A stretch of 64,000 nt of DNA from Lineolata rhizophorae (Eukaryota; Ascomycota; Dothideomycetes; Lineolatales; Lineolataceae): positions 379,997 to 443,996 of the forward strand of contig MU001682.1 of NCBI GenBank assembly GCA_010093515.1, in the 5' to 3' direction. Made by a program: the position numbers and the translations under genes. Below, in pieces: positions 10,900 to 23,950 of this stretch; the first letter of the stretch is position 1; each line of letters opens with the position of its first letter. A model generated the notes under the pieces. The model had not been told where the DNA came from and did not search any database. It worked only from the letters and a program-made list of their open reading frames with translations.

Positions 10900-12433
10900 T
10901 TAATTGTCCACGCCGATATGAACGTTTTTTTCGCCTTCGGGCAGGATTTCTGCCTCTTTCTTGCCCTTCAGATTGGGGAGCTCCTCCATTGACTCGCGAA
11001 TGATTTTGAGAGACGAGCGGATTTGATCCTCAGTGATGACAAGTGGTGGTGCCAGGCGGATGATGTTCTGGTGAGTCGGCTTTGCCTATGTGATATTAGA
11101 TCGCAAGGTATAAACGCTACCCAGGCGCGTCCGAGCTTAATGCTTACCAAAAGGCCCTTCTCCTTGAACATCATGCAGAGGTCCCACGCGCTATGGCCGT
11201 TTGTCTTCGCTTCATCAATCACGATGGCATTTAGGAGACCCTTTCCTCGGATCACTTTGACCATTGGGCTGTTGATCTCCTGGAGACCATTCCGGAACAT
11301 GTGACCAAGCGTCTCGGCACGCTCAATCATTCCTTCGTCTCGGATGATTTCCAGGGCACGAATCGCTACTGCCGAACCCAGCGGATTCCCTCCGTAAGTT
11401 GATCCGTGGGTCCCGGGCTCGATCGTGAGCATGACGTCCTTGGATCCCAACACGCAAGAGACAGGATACATGCCGCCGGAGATGGCCTTGCCGAGCAACA
11501 CCATGTCGGGCTTGATGCCGCTCCACTCGTGGCACAACAGCTTCCCGGTGCGCGCGATGCCCGTCTGAATCTCGTCGCAAATGAGGAGGACATTGTGCTT
11601 CTCGCAAAGAGCCTTCACTTCGCGCAGATAGCTATCGTCAGGTACGACGATGCCAGCTTCGCCTTGAATGGGCTCGACAAGGAAAGCAGCAGTGTTGGCT
11701 CCATGAGTTTCAAAAAGCTCCCTAACATCTTCAACATTGTTGTAGCGGATCGGGCGTTTCGTCTCGGGGCAGACACTGCCGATATTGGGCAGGTAGGGGC
11801 CATAGTTGTCACGCGATTCGGGGTCGGTTGACATGGTGATGGCGGCAAACTGGCATCGAGAAATGGGTGTCACTCAACAAGTCCCTAGGACGGCAACGCG
11901 GACGGGGTATTGCGTACAGTTCTACCGTGGAAGTTCTCCTGGACGGTGAAGACGAGAGCCTGGTTCTCGGGAATGCCCTTGACCTTGTAACCCCACTTGC
12001 GTGCGATCTTGACCGCGGTCTCCACGGCCTCGGCGCCCGTGTTCATGGGCAGGACCATGTCGAACCCGAACATGTGCGTCACGAATCGCGCGAAGCGCGG
12101 GAACACGTCGTTGTAGAAGGCCCGCGAGCTGAGGGTGAGGCGGGAGGCCTGCTCAGTGAGGGCGCGGACCAGCTCGGGGTGGCAGTGGCCCTGGTTGACG
12201 GCGCTGTAGGCGGACAGGAAATCGAGGTAGTGCTTCCCCTCCGGATCCCAAACCTCGCAGCCGCTCGCGCGAGAGAAGACGACCGGGAGCGGGTGGTAGT
12301 TGTGAGCGGCGAAGGCGGCCTCGTCCCGCATGGCCTCGGCCGACGACGCGGCGTGGTAGCGGGACGGGTCCGAGGCGGGAGCGCGAGAGCCATTGGCGCC
12401 CTCAGCCTGGTTGCCGACGGCAATGGGAGTCAT
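10900..12433 (-). CDS. Ornithine aminotransferase
   Basis: PLP enzyme converting ornithine and 2-oxoglutarate to glutamate semialdehyde and glutamate in arginine catabolism. Exons 12433-11918, 11849-11148 and 11085-10900, 467 residues, all junctions GT..AG and phase 0. Class III aminotransferase features: [19 protein letters not shown] near the start, [13 protein letters not shown] (PLP phosphate loop), [12 protein letters not shown] (Asp contacting the PLP ring), and LLGKAISGG with the Schiff-base lysine, then [11 protein letters not shown]. The C-terminal exon encodes [11 protein letters not shown], typical of the family end. A 28-residue variable leader lacks an obvious targeting signal, in line with a cytosolic fungal enzyme. 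Confidence 0.96.
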
Positions 12434-14233
12434 GGCTGCAGCGGCTTTGAGGCGGGGAGCTCGCGATGGGTCGAAGCGACGCAGGGAGAAGAGCGCGGGA
12501 CGGGGCGTGGGCTACGACGGGAGGCGGGTGAAAAGCTCGGAGGGGGGAGTTCGAGCGGTGGGAGGGCGAAGAGGGCGAGGGGACGTGGCGACGGTGAAGA
12601 CTTTGATCGTTCACGTTGGTCATCTCGTCTGGACCTGCGGTTAGAGGAAGACTGGCGGGGTAGCGAGCCACTCGAAGAAGCTGCGCGCGGCGTGCGCATT
12701 GGCAGGCGCGGGGTGGGGGGCGGGGCATCGCCGACCAATGGCGGCTTAGGTAACAGGCTTGCTGACCTCGCCCGCATCGGCGTCCCACGTGCCGCCGGAC
12801 GGGGTGCGGCCGACATCACGGCCGACGTGTGACCCCGGCGGCCGCGTAGGGACAGCGTTGTAGGGACAGCGCTGCAGGAGCTGCGTTTCAATTTCCAGAA
12901 GGCTTCGCCGCGCACGCCGCTGCCGGCTGCGAGCCTGAGCGTCGCGGCTCTTAACTCCCGACCCGGCATGAAACTGGGGACAGCGCCACGTGATGCGGGG
13001 GAGGCGCGCCGGCGGCCGAGCCGAAGTCCTACGCCTCGCCGCCCGCCCGCTGGCAGGCCTGCGCGCCTTTGCTCGCAGCACACAACCTGGCCACGCCACC
13101 CAGTCCGCCGTCGCTGCTGGGTACACACCTGCCTACATATGTACGCACACACACGCCAGCCACGTGGAGCACACGACGTCCGATCCCGACGCAAGAGGCG
13201 CAGCCCCGAGCCCGAAAAGCACCAGAAGGCGCAGGGCAACCGACGCGCGACCCTTGGGGGTGGGAAGCAAACGACTCCTCTGGCCGTACCCTACGCCTGC
13301 AAGGCGGAGGGGGGCCGAGACTGGCTGGCGGAGCGCTGGAAGGTGTGGGCGGCAATTTGGATGCTGGACTCTTGGGATCGGACGACGGCCTCCAGACTCC
13401 GCCCCGGCGCCGGAGCGCGGCCCGCCGACGGCGAGCGGGCGGCGGGATTGGCGCGCTGGCGCCTCCCCCGCAAACGCCAAAAATGGCGGGCGACGGCCCA
13501 GCCCCCTCTCTTCTACGCAGGTGTGCGCGTGCATGCAGGCTTCCATGTACCCTACTCCGTACCATACTACGTACATGCCGCCCCCGGCCCGTGCAGCCTG
13601 CATGCCATTGCCGGCCCAATATACGATGCAGCGGCCGCTGGTTGCATCGCGACCGCCTGGCCCCCGCCATTTCGCTTGGGCCGCCTCCCCTCAAGCATCC
13701 GCCAGCGCTGGAGCAGCCGAGCCGCCCGAAACGCCGGCTTGTCTGCGCTCTCCCGCTTTCCTACGGTATGCAGTGCTCACGCACGATTGCACAGTACTGC
13801 CACCATGGAGAACGGCATGCGTCGATACGCCCCGAGTCGGCGGGCGCCCGGAGCGCCTCCCCCCGGCACTTCGGTCCCCGAGCTCATGCGCGCCGCCAGC
13901 TCCGTCGACTCAGTGCCGGCTGCCCTACACCTCCCAACAGGCCTCCGCATCCCGGACCCCGGCATCGCGGTCGCTCGACTTCCTGCACCGCGCTGACCAG
14001 GGCCGTATATCAGCTGCAACGCTAAATTTCCGCTTGGGGAACCCGCCCATGTGCGCCATGGCCCGGTGCGTGAGCTTCTATATCAAGCCCTGCACCCTCT
14101 TCATTAATTCGCCCGTGCTTCGTCCTGGTGATCGGGTCGCCGCCGCCGGCCGCATCCTCTTCTTCTATCCTGCTCATCCCTCGCCTTCTCCGCCTTCTCC
14201 TTTCCCTCCCTTTCGTGCCCCCCTGCGCCCGCC
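12434..14233. promoter_or_regulatory. Long GC-rich divergent promoter region (OAT and sugar transporter)
   Basis: About 1.8 kb with no gene I can support. It is very GC-rich, so long open frames occur in several frames on both strands, but they lack homology and overlap each other. CACGTG motifs lie at 12786-12791 and 12987-12992, a TACGTA at 13568-13573, and several ATGCATG/TGTACGCAC-type short repeats at about 13530-13580. This is the second largest clue that the transporter is under complex control; the control itself is inference. Confidence 0.5.
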
Positions 14234-15994
14234 ATGTCCTTCGACGACTACTACAGCCGCTCGTACGCCGAGTTCGAGGAGGAGGAGCCGCCGGTCACTG
14301 GGGGGGTCTTCAATGTCGCCCTGGCCGATGCCACGCTCAAGCAGAAGCCGTCGCCTTGGACGCGGCGAATGTTCATGGTCCGTGCCTGTTCCCGCCGAAA
14401 CGTCGCTCTGCGCGAACCGCCCCGCTAACTGCTTCTCCAGCTTTACGCGTGCCTGCTACTGGCGACCTTGAACTCGTGCATCAACGGCTACGACGGTTCG
14501 CTGATGAGCGCCATCAACTCGTACCCCCAGTACCGAAAATATTTCGGATTCGATCTTGAAAACGGGACGCCGGAAACGGGCATCGTTTACGGCATATACA
14601 CCATTGGCAACATCGTCGGCTCATTTGCTGCCGGTCCGGCCGCGGACTTGAGAGGTATGTAGAACCCCAAGGCACTCCGCCCATAAACAAAGCCGTTAGT
14701 AACCCTGTGGTTCCCAGGCCGGAGATGGGGGATGTTCGTCGGTGCTTTGACCATCATATTCGGCACATGCGTTCAAGCCACTTCTCAAAACCTTGCCCAG
14801 TTCATGGGGGGCCGCTTCATTCTCGGCTTCGGCGTAGCCATCTGCGCTGCCGCCGGTCCGGCGTACGTCTCTGAGATGGCCCATCCGACGTATCGGGGTA
14901 TCATGACTGGCGTCTATAACACCTTTTGGTATGTCGGGGCGATCCCCGGGACCTTTGTGCCCTACGTCACGTCGACCTTGGAGGGCACGCAGTCGTGGCG
15001 CATTCCGGTTTGGCTTCAGATGGTCTTCTCAGGTTTCGTAGTGCTCGGCGCCCCTTTCTTGCCGGAAACTCCGCGATGGCTCATCGCCAACGACAGGCAC
15101 GAGGAGGCCTTGCGAGTCATGACCGAGTTCCACGGCGAGGGCCACCGTGACTCTCCGATTGTCCAGCTCGAATACAGAGAGATGGTCGAAGACATTTCCC
15201 TGACCGGGTCGGACAAGCGCTGGTGGGATTACCGGGAGCTCATCAACAGCAGGGAAGTGCGATACCGCACCTTTCTCGTGGTCTGCATGGCCTTCTTCGG
15301 TCAATGGGCCGGGAACGGCCCCGTGTCGTACTATTACCCGCAGATGCTTCGCGGCGCCGGGATCACAAACAACCAAACTCGTCTCTTGTTCAACGGCATC
15401 CAGAACTGCGTCGCTTTCGTTGGGGCCATCTTCGGCGCCTGCTTCACGGACAAGTGGGGTCGACGTCCGCAGCTTCTCGTCTCGACTGCCATCATAATCT
15501 CAATCTTCGCCGTCGTCTGCGGTATAAATGCTACCAACATTGAGGTCGACGGCGAAGGCACACCGATCGCCAAAAGCCCCAGCCAGGCCAAAGCCATGGT
15601 CGCCGTCATTTTCGTGTTCGGATTTGTCTATTCCGCCGGTTACACGCCGTTGCAGGCCCTCTATCCCGTCGAGTGTTTGCGATACGAGTCCCGTGCCAAA
15701 GGCATGGGTATGTACAACTTCTGCGTTAACATCGCCGGCTTCTACAACACCTTCGTCACCGGCATCGCCTTCACCGGCGCCGGTTGGAAGTACTATTTCC
15801 TCTTCATTTTCTGGGACACGTTCGAATTCGTCTGCATCTATTTTCTCTTCGTCGAGACCAAAAATCGCACCCTTGAGGAGCTGACGGGCATCTTCCGGAG
15901 CAAGCGCCCTGTCACGACCAGCTTGAGACAGACGCAGGTCGTAATGTGTGGCCAGGAGGGCGTGACAGAGATCCTGGACAAAGGGGTATCATGA
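14234..15994 (+). CDS. Major facilitator superfamily sugar transporter
   Basis: Plasma-membrane hexose or disaccharide permease of the fungal sugar porter family. Exons 14234-14377, 14441-14654 and 14718-15994, 544 residues. Sugar-porter marks: NSCINGYDGSLMSAI in TM1, ADLRGRRWGM loop (Arg-rich GRR motif between TM2 and TM3), FMGGRFILGFG, PETPRWLIANDRHEEA after TM6 (PESPR-type motif), FTDKWGRRPQLL in the second half and FVETKNRTLEEL at the end (PETKG-like). N-terminal 45 residues are acidic and cytosolic. Resemblance is to the lactose/cellodextrin-type branch more than to hexose HXT proteins, but substrate cannot be read from sequence alone. Confidence 0.92.
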
Positions 15995-16796
15995 CAGGGA
16001 TAAAGGATGTCGACATGGAACTTTTTCTGTTTTTGTACAGGGAACCTAATGGAACGCAGCATTGCATATTTGGAGCGGGTGGGGCCTTCTCAGGCATCGG
16101 AAGTTTTCAGGCGCTCTTCGGTTGTGGCGCACTCGATACCACTTAGCACTCGCCGGCTGGCGCATTTTCTTTAATATTTAGCGTAAATACCTATAGCAAG
16201 GTAAATAGCCATTCAAGAAAGCTGTTAATGACACGCGTCAAGATCTCGTGGGAACGACCCGCGACCATGGCGTGCCACAACAGTTCAGTAGCTGACGTTG
16301 ACAACACCACCGTCCCAGATTCAAATGGGGAGCAGTGTTGAGTGGGCGAGCTCAGAAACCTGTTCTGTCAGCAGTCGCGGCTAAGTTCTGGAGTGCCTAG
16401 CTGCAACCTACTGGTTCTAACGGCGACAGAGTCACCCAATGAGCCCGCAGGAATTTTCGTTCCAAACCGCGCATTGGCAGCGTCGCGGTCGGGTGGCGAG
16501 AGCGCCGCCGATTATAGGTGCAGGGAGCGCGTTAGTAGCTCGCTGCATTGACGGAATTATTGCCCTGCGGTATTTTTCATTCCGCAAAAAATTGCCAATA
16601 CGGATGCCGACTGACCGTTCAAACCTTACCCCCCTCTTCGCTGCCAACCAGTCCGTTCCCCTCTTCGTCTCATGAAATATGGGATATTTGTTGAAACTGG
16701 ATATCGCCAGCCACCCTATCGCCTTATCAGGTCTCATAATTGCGGGGGATAGCACGGGCCCACGGCGAGCAATCTCTCCTGCCTGTCATTCGCCCG
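15995..16796. other. Intergenic region between convergent transporter and palC
   Basis: 800 bp with short frames only. An AT-rich patch lies near 16170-16200. I see no RNA gene or repeat. Confidence 0.45.
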
Positions 16797-18233
16797 TCAA
16801 TAGTAGGAGCTTTCGCCAGAGTATTGTGCTTTTGTCCCCGGGAAGGCTCCAACAGGATCTGAGCCAGCAGCATTCTCGTCGTCGCTACTATCCGCCTCGC
16901 CACCTTGCGCAGCCGCATCGCAAGGGTCAGGCGGAGCTCGCATGCGAGCGAGAGCGTCCTCGTCCAAGTTGGGCGCCTTGAAGGGCTTAGGCGTGTGGTA
17001 TTCCCGCCCGGACGGCATAGACGCGACCAAAGGTTCTGAGGGCGGGACCACCTGCACGTTGACTGTATCGTTCATCTTGACCCACTTTTTCTCGAGCATA
17101 TCGAGCACCCTGCCTTCCTCAAACCTGCCCGCGTCACTACCCCACGCGCCGCCCTTCTCTATCTTGCGGTCCTCGCGCCTCTCGGCCCACTCCTTTTTGA
17201 ATTTGGAGAAGCCGCTCATCTTTTTCCTGTCATCGTCGCTCCCAGCGGTCGCGAAGCCTAGTTCCTTCTTGGCAGCGCGGAGCCAGGCGATCCCCTCGCC
17301 AGTCTTGCCCGCAAGCTCGGCATCAATACCCAAGAACCGGCACGCCTTTCCGCGCGCCGTCCGGCGCAGGTCGTCGAGGTACTTGGGCAAGGCGTCGTCC
17401 AGCCTGCCGCCGGCGGTTCCGCGCAGCACCGCGAGGCCTTTTGCGGCGTGCTCGGCGGCGGCCAGGCACAGATGCGCGAACAGGTGGGCGCGCACTTTTG
17501 GGATGCTCGGCGACTTGAACATCCAGTCTTTGGAGGCCTCGTTGCGGTCCTCGGCCACGACGGCCGGGTACGGGTCGTCCTTGAGCACGGCGATCAGCGT
17601 GGCCTCGGCGAGCGTCAGTGACGCGAGCGCGCTCTGAGTCGACGTCAAAATGTCGGCGGCGGGCGGCGCCGACGTCCACTGGCTCGAGCGCGCCAGCGCG
17701 TGCGCGTGGGCGGAGTTTGCGTCGAGGAAATGCTTCATGGCGGCAGAAATGGCGGCCGCGCGCTGGGCATCGGTTGGGATGGTGGCATCATAGAGGGTGC
17801 GCAGCCGGGCGCGGGCAAGCAGCGAGTACGTGAAGCCCAGCGTAGACAACACGAAAGCGATCTCCGAGTCGATGCTGCGCAGGCGCTGCCGCGGCGGCTC
17901 GCGACCCGGGACGGACGCAGTCAAGGTGGGCCGCCACTCCACCTCGAGCTCCTTAAGGAGGGCCACATCCACCTCCTCACCGCCCACGGGGGAGCCGCCG
18001 AGGCCAGCGTCAAGGGCGAGCAGATACGGGAGGTAGGAGTTCAGGGCGTCGAGGACGGCGGGCAGGTCGGCAGGCCGAGACGGTGGCGGCAGCCGCTTGT
18101 GCCTCTTGAGCGCGTCTCGCACGATAGCACGTCCGGTGGTGGCGGCGAGAGGCAGCGATGGATGGGTGCTGCTAGCGAAGAAGTCGGCAAAAGACAGCGA
18201 TGAGGCTGTGGGTAGCACGAACGGGAACGGCAT
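16797..18233 (-). CDS. palC: pH-response regulator palC (BRO1-domain protein)
   Basis: PalC is a BRO1-domain component of the ambient-pH signalling complex that, with palA, palB and ESCRT-III, leads to proteolytic activation of PacC at the plasma membrane. Single exon of 478 residues. Characteristic start MPFPFVLPTASSLSFADFF, then THPSLPLAATT, LLALDAGLGG, EVEWRPTL and PGREPPRQRL, AMKHFLDANSAHAHAL, LAEATLIAVLKDDPYP, LCLAAAEHAAKGLA and CRFLGIDAELAGKTGEGIAW. The C-terminal 90 residues are disordered and acidic (SSDDENAAGS), ending in aromatic residues. ATG at 18233 was chosen over an upstream in-frame ATG at 18308 because the family starts at MPFPF. Confidence 0.93.
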   Translation of the reverse strand: MPFPFVLPTASSLSFADFFASSTHPSLPLAATTGRAIVRDALKRHKRLPPPSRPADLPAVLDALNSYLPYLLALDAGLGGSPVGGEEVDVALLKELEVEWRPTLTASVPGREPPRQRLRSIDSEIAFVLSTLGFTYSLLARARLRTLYDATIPTDAQRAAAISAAMKHFLDANSAHAHALARSSQWTSAPPAADILTSTQSALASLTLAEATLIAVLKDDPYPAVVAEDRNEASKDWMFKSPSIPKVRAHLFAHLCLAAAEHAAKGLAVLRGTAGGRLDDALPKYLDDLRRTARGKACRFLGIDAELAGKTGEGIAWLRAAKKELGFATAGSDDDRKKMSGFSKFKKEWAERREDRKIEKGGAWGSDAGRFEEGRVLDMLEKKWVKMNDTVNVQVVPPSEPLVASMPSGREYHTPKPFKAPNLDEDALARMRAPPDPCDAAAQGGEADSSDDENAAGSDPVGAFPGTKAQYSGESSYY

Positions 18234-18564
18234 GGCGGCAGCAGGCACCCCAAAGGGGGCAGTTTGTACAGGCGAGTGCGGTGTTGGCGCGGAGTGAGCG
18301 ACGGGCACGTTCGTAGCGGGCAGGGACTCGGGGGGGCCTCTTACTCAGCAGCCCGCTGCGCCAACGCGGGGTATCGGGCCCGCCCCTCGTAGCGCGTCAA
18401 TTTTCATCGCTGCCGTGACCGTCCGCCCTCCATTGCGTGATCGGACGTCCTCAACGCTGCCATGGTCCAGCGCCCGTTGTCATCTCCTCAGCCTGGCTTA
18501 AGACGCCGTCCACGCCCCCATCCTCGAGCTCACCGGACACGGCTTGTCGAGACCGCTCCCCACC
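18234..18564. promoter_or_regulatory. Divergent promoter of palC and O-acetylhomoserine sulfhydrylase
   Basis: 331 bp between the two start codons. GC-rich, no recognisable TATA. Both leaders are included. Whether pH or sulfur signals share elements here is untested. Confidence 0.5.
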
Positions 18565-20254
<1,690 letters not shown>

Positions 20255-20766
20255 CTCGGCGGATGTCCCGGGTTGGGGAGAGAGAGCAAGTCCTCTGGAC
20301 GTATTTGTCCGTACATGACAGACGCTGTGTAGACCAAAACCACGTTGCAAGGCAGGACTATCCCGGGGCGCGCGGAGGGAGCATCGAGTGGCTGTGCCGC
20401 GCGAGGGCGACGCTACTGGGCGCCCGCAGCGCCGAGGCAGCCGCGACGGCCAATAATGGCGGGCCAAAAGGCGGCCGCGGATCCCCCAGCCACGCGCCTC
20501 GGCTCCGTCATCGAAAACAAGCTGAAGCCGTCCGCGCCTGCCCCCGGCGCTCCGTCATACATATCGCGCCTCCACCCCTTTCCCTTCCTTCAGCCTTCCT
20601 TTCCCCGTTCCTCTGCCTCCTCCCCCACACTCATTCTCAACTCCGTCCACTCCACCCCTTAGCCCACGGCCTGACTCCTTGCCGCGCCGCGCGCGCCCGC
20701 TCTCCTTGTCTGCTCCACGTCCCGTCTGTCCTTTTCACTTCGGTCGCATTGCGCGGCTCTAGCACC
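20255..20766. promoter_or_regulatory. Upstream region of the PhoD-like phosphatase gene
   Basis: Holds the 3' end of the sulfhydrylase transcript and then the leader of the next gene. A long pyrimidine-rich tract on the plus strand at about 20560-20760 (runs of CCTT, TCCCC, CTCC) immediately precedes the start codon, as is common in highly transcribed filamentous-fungal promoters. Confidence 0.5.
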
Positions 20767-23089
20767 ATGTCCGCCGCACAGCAGCCCTCGGCGGCCAGCC
20801 CCGCCGTGAACACCACCGTCCCCGAGCAGCAGCAGAACGGGGCTGCCGGAGTCGGGCGTGGGCCGCAGATCGTCAGCACTTCCGAGGCCCTCGAGGTGCT
20901 TTCCGGCCCGCTGCTGAATTACAAGCGCATGAGCAAGAGCGCCGGCAGCGGCACCACCTGGCATGGCACCGTGCTGCTGGTCACTACGGCCGGCCAGCGT
21001 GACCCGCAATTGACGCTGCGCTTCTCGCGCCCTGTCTCCGGCAACCCGTCCGCGGCGGCGCCGGCGCCCGAGCGCACTGTCGGCGGCACCAAGCTCTACG
21101 AGGATCCTAAAAAGTGCTTTTTCCGCTTCGACCTAGACGTGCCCTTCGCCGACTTTGAGGCCATGTGGGAGTACTCAATTCCGGGGGTCAAATACGTTTC
21201 GGCCGACTCGGTCGCCGAGCCCAAGACGTGCACCCGCTCTTTCGCCGTCCCGGCCCGTAACCAATCGATGCGCATCATGTTCCACAGCTGCAACGGCTTC
21301 AGCGTCGGCACTGACATGGCCGTCTGGCAAGGGCCTTCGCTTTGGAACGACGTGCTACGCATGCATGCGCAGGAGCCCATGCACGTCATGATCGGCGGCG
21401 GCGACCAGATTTACAACGACAGCGTGCGCGTCGATGGCCCTCTGCGCCCCTGGACGGACATTGGGAACCCTCATAAGCGGCGCGAGTTCCCCTTTGACGA
21501 AAAGATGCGCGCCGAGTGCGATGACTACTACTTTGATAACTACGCCCGCTGGTACGGCACGGAGCCCTTCAAGACGGCGAACGCTCAGATCCCTCAGCTG
21601 AACATCTGGGACGATCACGACATCATTGATGGCTTCGGAAGCTACACGGACCACTTCATGCGGTGCGCCGTGTTCCGGGGCATCGGCGGCGTAGCCCACA
21701 AGTAAGTCTTCCGCAGAGCGCGATCCTTCGCGCGCAGGCTCGAGACCAACCTCTTCGAATCCGCGGCTTCGTTCGAACGCGAGCGGCATAGTTCCGTCGG
21801 TACGCTAACAGCACGTCAGGTACTACATGCTCTTTCAGCATCACATCGCGCCGCCAAGGTCAACATTCACCACCGATGCTCCGAAGACTATGCACACCGA
21901 GGGCACCACGCCAGCCGATTTCGCGCAGCTGAAGGACACATTCGTCCTAACCGAAACGTCGGAAGATCCGTCGTACATTATTGGGGAGAAGCCCGGCCCG
22001 TACGTGGAGGAGCGGAGCCGCAACATTTATTGCCAATTGGGGGCCCGCATCGCCTTCCTCGGCATCGATGCTCGGACTGAGCGGACCCGGCACCAAATCA
22101 ACTACCCGGAGACATACGACTTGATTTTCAAGCGCGCCTCGGCCGAGCTAAGCGCGAACAAGGATATCAAGCACCTGATTCTCCTCCTCGGCGTACCAAT
22201 TGCCTACCCTCGCCTTCAGTGGTTGGAGAATATCCTTCGGAGCCCGATTATTGGGCCCCTTCGTCTGCTGAACAAGCGATTTGGCATCGCTGGCGGCTTC
22301 TTCAACCAATTTGACGGGAGCGTCGACCTTTTGGACGACCTTGATGACCACTACACCGCCCATCAGCACAAGCACGAGAGACGCGACTTAATGCACCGTT
22401 TACAAGAGTTGGCCAAGCAGCACTCCGTGAGGGTTACGATCCTCGGTGGCGACGTCCATCTTGCCGCCCTAGGTCGATTCTACTCGAAGCCAAAATTAAA
22501 CATCCCTGCCGAGCGGGACTTCCGCTACATGGCCAACGTGATCTCGAGTGCTATCACGAATAAGCCTCCCCCAGCTGCGGTCGCCAACTTACTTGCCAAG
22601 CGCAACAAGATACATCACATGGATCACGACACGGATGAAACGATGCTTGAGCTCTTCAACCACGACCCTGGCATGGGGAAGAACGGCGTGAACGGAAATG
22701 CCAACTTGAACGGCGCGGAAATAGCGAAGAAGACCAATGACTCCAACCATACCACCATGCCTTCGCGAAACTATGCCATCATCGCGGAGTCCAACCCTGA
22801 AGCAGCTGCGAGCGGAGCGTCGGCGGCCGCCGCCGCCGATGGCGAGAATCCCCGCGTGCCGAATCCGGACCCACGCCACCAGCTCCACGTCGGCGAGGTT
22901 AATGCTGGGACAGACCACCCGGCGGCGAGCGGGTTGCGCCATACCGGCCTTTGCGGCACGTACGGGCTCGATGTCACCTTCAGGATCGAGATATCCCCGA
23001 AGGACACTGAGGGGCGCACTGAGGGTTACGGCTTCAGCATTCCAGGGTTGGAAGCGAGCGCTTATCAAGCCGAAGGAAGCCGGTGGTGA
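20767..23089 (+). CDS. PhoD-like metallophosphatase-domain protein
   Basis: Exons 20767-21701 and 21820-23089, 734 residues. Metal-binding motifs of the PhoD-like/calcineurin-like superfamily are visible: GGGDQIYNDS (about residue 217), LNIWDDHDIIDGFGSY (about 278), and LGGDVHLAALGRFYS near the middle of exon 2. The N-terminal 190 residues form the beta-rich domain common to the fungal members. No signal peptide or membrane span is seen, so the protein is probably cytosolic or cell-wall-peripheral. A low-complexity Ala/Asn insert (NGVNGNANLNG, AAASGASAAAAA) lies before a C-terminal beta-rich segment. Substrate of this fungal group is not known to me. Confidence 0.85.
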
Positions 23090-23950
23090 GATGAGGCGGC
23101 TTCCGATATCTAAGAGGAGGCCCAAAAATGCTCAGCGGGATATGTCGGCGCAGACGACGCGTGTTTTGGTACATGTTAAAAGGGACGGTGGTGGCTATAG
23201 TTCGATACCCCTTTGGAAAGACGAGAGTAATATTGTTTTAATTTTCCTCATTGCAGCTCTGCTCGACGCAGACTGCCCCTTCCCCTGCAGCCGAACTTTG
23301 ATATTAGGTAGCCTTGGCTCTCCTTGCGTGTATTACATAGTCTTATTGAGTGTCATCGGTCTTGGCTTGCTTTGACATTCGCTTGTTTTCCACGTGCGAC
23401 CAATGAACAATGAACGGTTGTTCGAAACCGCGCCATTACGCTACACCAATCATCCGGGCAGAATTTCGAGCTGGTTGCATCCGGGCGATGTATTGCCCGT
23501 CAATTTCATCAATCCTTTGAGATTTGGAGAGGGACCACTCAGCTATAGTACAGTTCATGGGAACATTTCTGTATTTGTACTAGGTCGGGTATCACTCTAC
23601 CTCGTGCATACATAGGTGGCACGCGCCATCGATAAGCCACGATGAGGTGTAAACATGCTTGCTGCTGGCACAACATGAACACTCCCAGCTTTTCTCCAGT
23701 CCAGCGATACTTTCCCTTTGGAGTTTGCCTATAGTCTTCTTTTGCCCCGTTTATCTAAACGCCGCTTCCTACTCCCTGAAAGTCTTACACCTAATAGATG
23801 CAACACTGCGCTGTCGGACGTCTAGCACCATTAGTACCCGCCTGGCCCTTCCCCAATTTCGTACGAGTATCAGTAACTTCTATTCCCTAATCTCGCGTTT
23901 GTAGAGTTCTACTCTAGGCAGACGCGGCCGCTAGAGCTTCCGGATCCGTC
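23090..23950. promoter_or_regulatory. Intergenic region upstream of gamma-glutamyltransferase
   Basis: 860 bp without gene. A CACGTG lies at 23391-23396. No repeat or RNA gene recognised. It ends in the pyrimidine-rich leader of the next gene. Confidence 0.45.

Noticed and set aside
12990-14471. Very long open frames (up to 493 codons) in several frames upstream of the sugar transporter
   Set aside because: They overlap on both strands, are Arg/Pro/Ala-rich as expected from GC-rich DNA, lack any family pattern, and run into the transporter exon in a different frame.
16432-16755. 107-codon minus-strand frame next to palC
   Set aside because: No recognis­able motif, overlaps the palC 3' side and the gap; likely chance.
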